This document shows positions 5,331-6,069 of a stretch of 6,069 bases of DNA, in pieces. A model generated the notes under the pieces. It had not been told where the DNA came from, did not search any database, and saw nothing but the letters and a program-made list of their open reading frames with translations. This DNA is from JBHIDJ01 sp046760105. GTDB taxonomy: Bacteria > Pseudomonadota > Gammaproteobacteria > Acidiferrobacterales > SPGG2. How positions within the stretch are numbered: position 1 is the first letter of the stretch; each line of letters starts with the position of its first letter. The stretch covers positions 1 through 6,069 of the forward strand of contig JBHIDJ010000172.1 of assembly GCA_046760105.1 (NCBI GenBank). Direction: 5' to 3'. Made by a program: the position numbers and the translations under genes.

Positions 5331-6069
5331 CGTACTCTACGCCAGCGCGAGACCTTGAGTTGGAATCTGTAAAAGTGCTCGCGCGTTCCGATCCGTGGGA
5401 TGGCATACCGATCGACGCCAGCGTGAACAAAACCATCGCCAGCCGCAAAGGCGGCCTCATAGCCAGCCCGCCGCACGGCTTCCATCGTTTCCTTGGTAAA
5501 ATCACCCGGCCTGCCAAACGGATAGGCGATGTAACTGACAGGACTCCCGAGCCACTGCTCGAGCATCGATTTGCACTCAGTTAGTTCCTTTGCGACCTCC
5601 CCGGCCCTCAAGGATGAAAGTCTCGGATGGTTGACGGTGTGGGCTTCGATCTTGACGCCTCGCCGCTCCAATTGTTTCATTTCTTCAGGGTCGAGGAATC
5701 GATCTTCGTCGCAGCGGAATTCATCGGCGAACAACGCGTTTCGTCGCGTTTCGGGCAGGCTTCGCAGCCATCTCGCCGCGGAAGTCATTTGTCGGTCGTA
5801 GCTCCTGCGAAAAGGAAACTCCCTGACCCCGTCGTCGGTCTCGAACCGCAGAGTGTTCGGTCCGTTCTTAATCATCATGCGTGCGAGCTGGTTCCACCAC
5901 GCGCGCCGGCCGGACCCGATAAATCCGGCGACGACAAAGATGCTACCCGGCATGCGCCTCGACTCCAATACCGGCAGCGCGTTGTACAGATTATCGGCGT
6001 ACCCGTCGTCAAAAGTGATTGCGGCCAGCTTGTACGGATGATCGATATGATTCAGCATCTCGCGGAGGG
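5327..6069 (-). CDS. polysaccharide deacetylase (NodB/CE4 family); 5' end beyond window
   Basis: The frame is open from the right edge of the window to a TGA at 5329-5327. An ATG at 6058 exists, but the codons before it (L-R-E) continue in frame and ATG 6058 falls only about 14 residues before motif 1, where family proteins normally have more sequence, so the true start is probably outside. Numbering from that Met, the CE4 motifs are intact: ITFDDGYADN at 14-23 (catalytic base and metal Asp, D17/D18), EAHTVNHPRLSSL at 138-150 (metal ligands H140 and H144), and IAYPFGRPGDF at 177-187. The AGYEAAF segment at 198-204 is also typical. The enzyme removes N- or O-acetyl groups from a polysaccharide, usually with Zn2+ or another divalent metal; whether it is exported cannot be judged without its N terminus. 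Its overlap with the acetyltransferase gene suggests joint modification of a surface or secreted glycan. Confidence 0.93.
   Translation of the reverse strand, partial: LREMLNHIDHPYKLAAITFDDGYADNLYNALPVLESRRMPGSIFVVAGFIGSGRRAWWNQLARMMIKNGPNTLRFETDDGVREFPFRRSYDRQMTSAARWLRSLPETRRNALFADEFRCDEDRFLDPEEMKQLERRGVKIEAHTVNHPRLSSLRAGEVAKELTECKSMLEQWLGSPVSYIAYPFGRPGDFTKETMEAVRRAGYEAAFAAGDGFVHAGVDRYAIPRIGTREHFYRFQLKVSRWRRVR

Noticed and set aside
1..6069. CRISPR array, insertion sequence, tRNA or rRNA, phage or toxin-antitoxin genes
   Set aside because: No direct repeats with regular spacing, terminal inverted repeats, transposase motifs, tRNA-like cloverleafs or matching proteins were seen on either strand.

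Overview
This is a bacterial chromosomal window in which every supported gene lies on the minus strand, so transcription runs from the high-coordinate end to the low-coordinate end. Shine-Dalgarno sequences are strong (AGGAGG or GGAG at normal spacing), GTG and TTG starts occur, and intergenic gaps are mostly 26-150 bp. Hand-counted samples of most genes are about 57-67% G+C, with a dip to about 46% in the small EamA transporter. Together these suggest a moderately high-GC environmental bacterium. I cannot fix the phylum: no rRNA, tRNA or marker gene is present.

Right-hand block (4248-6069): a 5'-truncated polysaccharide deacetylase is followed by a GNAT-like acetyltransferase, with stop and start overlapping as TTGA. 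This pair looks like part of a cell-surface or extracellular polysaccharide locus that continues beyond base 6069.

Central block (1910-4157): a hotdog-fold PaaI-type thioesterase, an NmrA-like NAD(P)-binding protein, a single-domain EamA-family membrane transporter and a 113-residue five-cysteine protein with a C-terminal membrane segment. Gaps between these are 26-48 bp and each gene has its own good ribosome binding site, so one transcript is plausible. The chemistry does not point to one recognisable pathway.

Left-hand block (1-1870): a short 37-codon reading frame with a Shine-Dalgarno sequence that ends in an ATGA overlap with a class I SAM-dependent methyltransferase, then the first 295 codons of a CPA1-type Na+/H+ antiporter that leaves the window at base 1.

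There is no sign of CRISPR, transposase, phage genes, long repeats or RNA genes, and no stretch over 300 bp lacks a gene. The most interesting items are the leader ORF with a hairpin over the methyltransferase ribosome binding site, the small cysteine-rich membrane protein, and an apparent 28-residue interruption inside the acetyl-CoA-binding motif of the GNAT protein. I did not find a clearly new multi-gene system.
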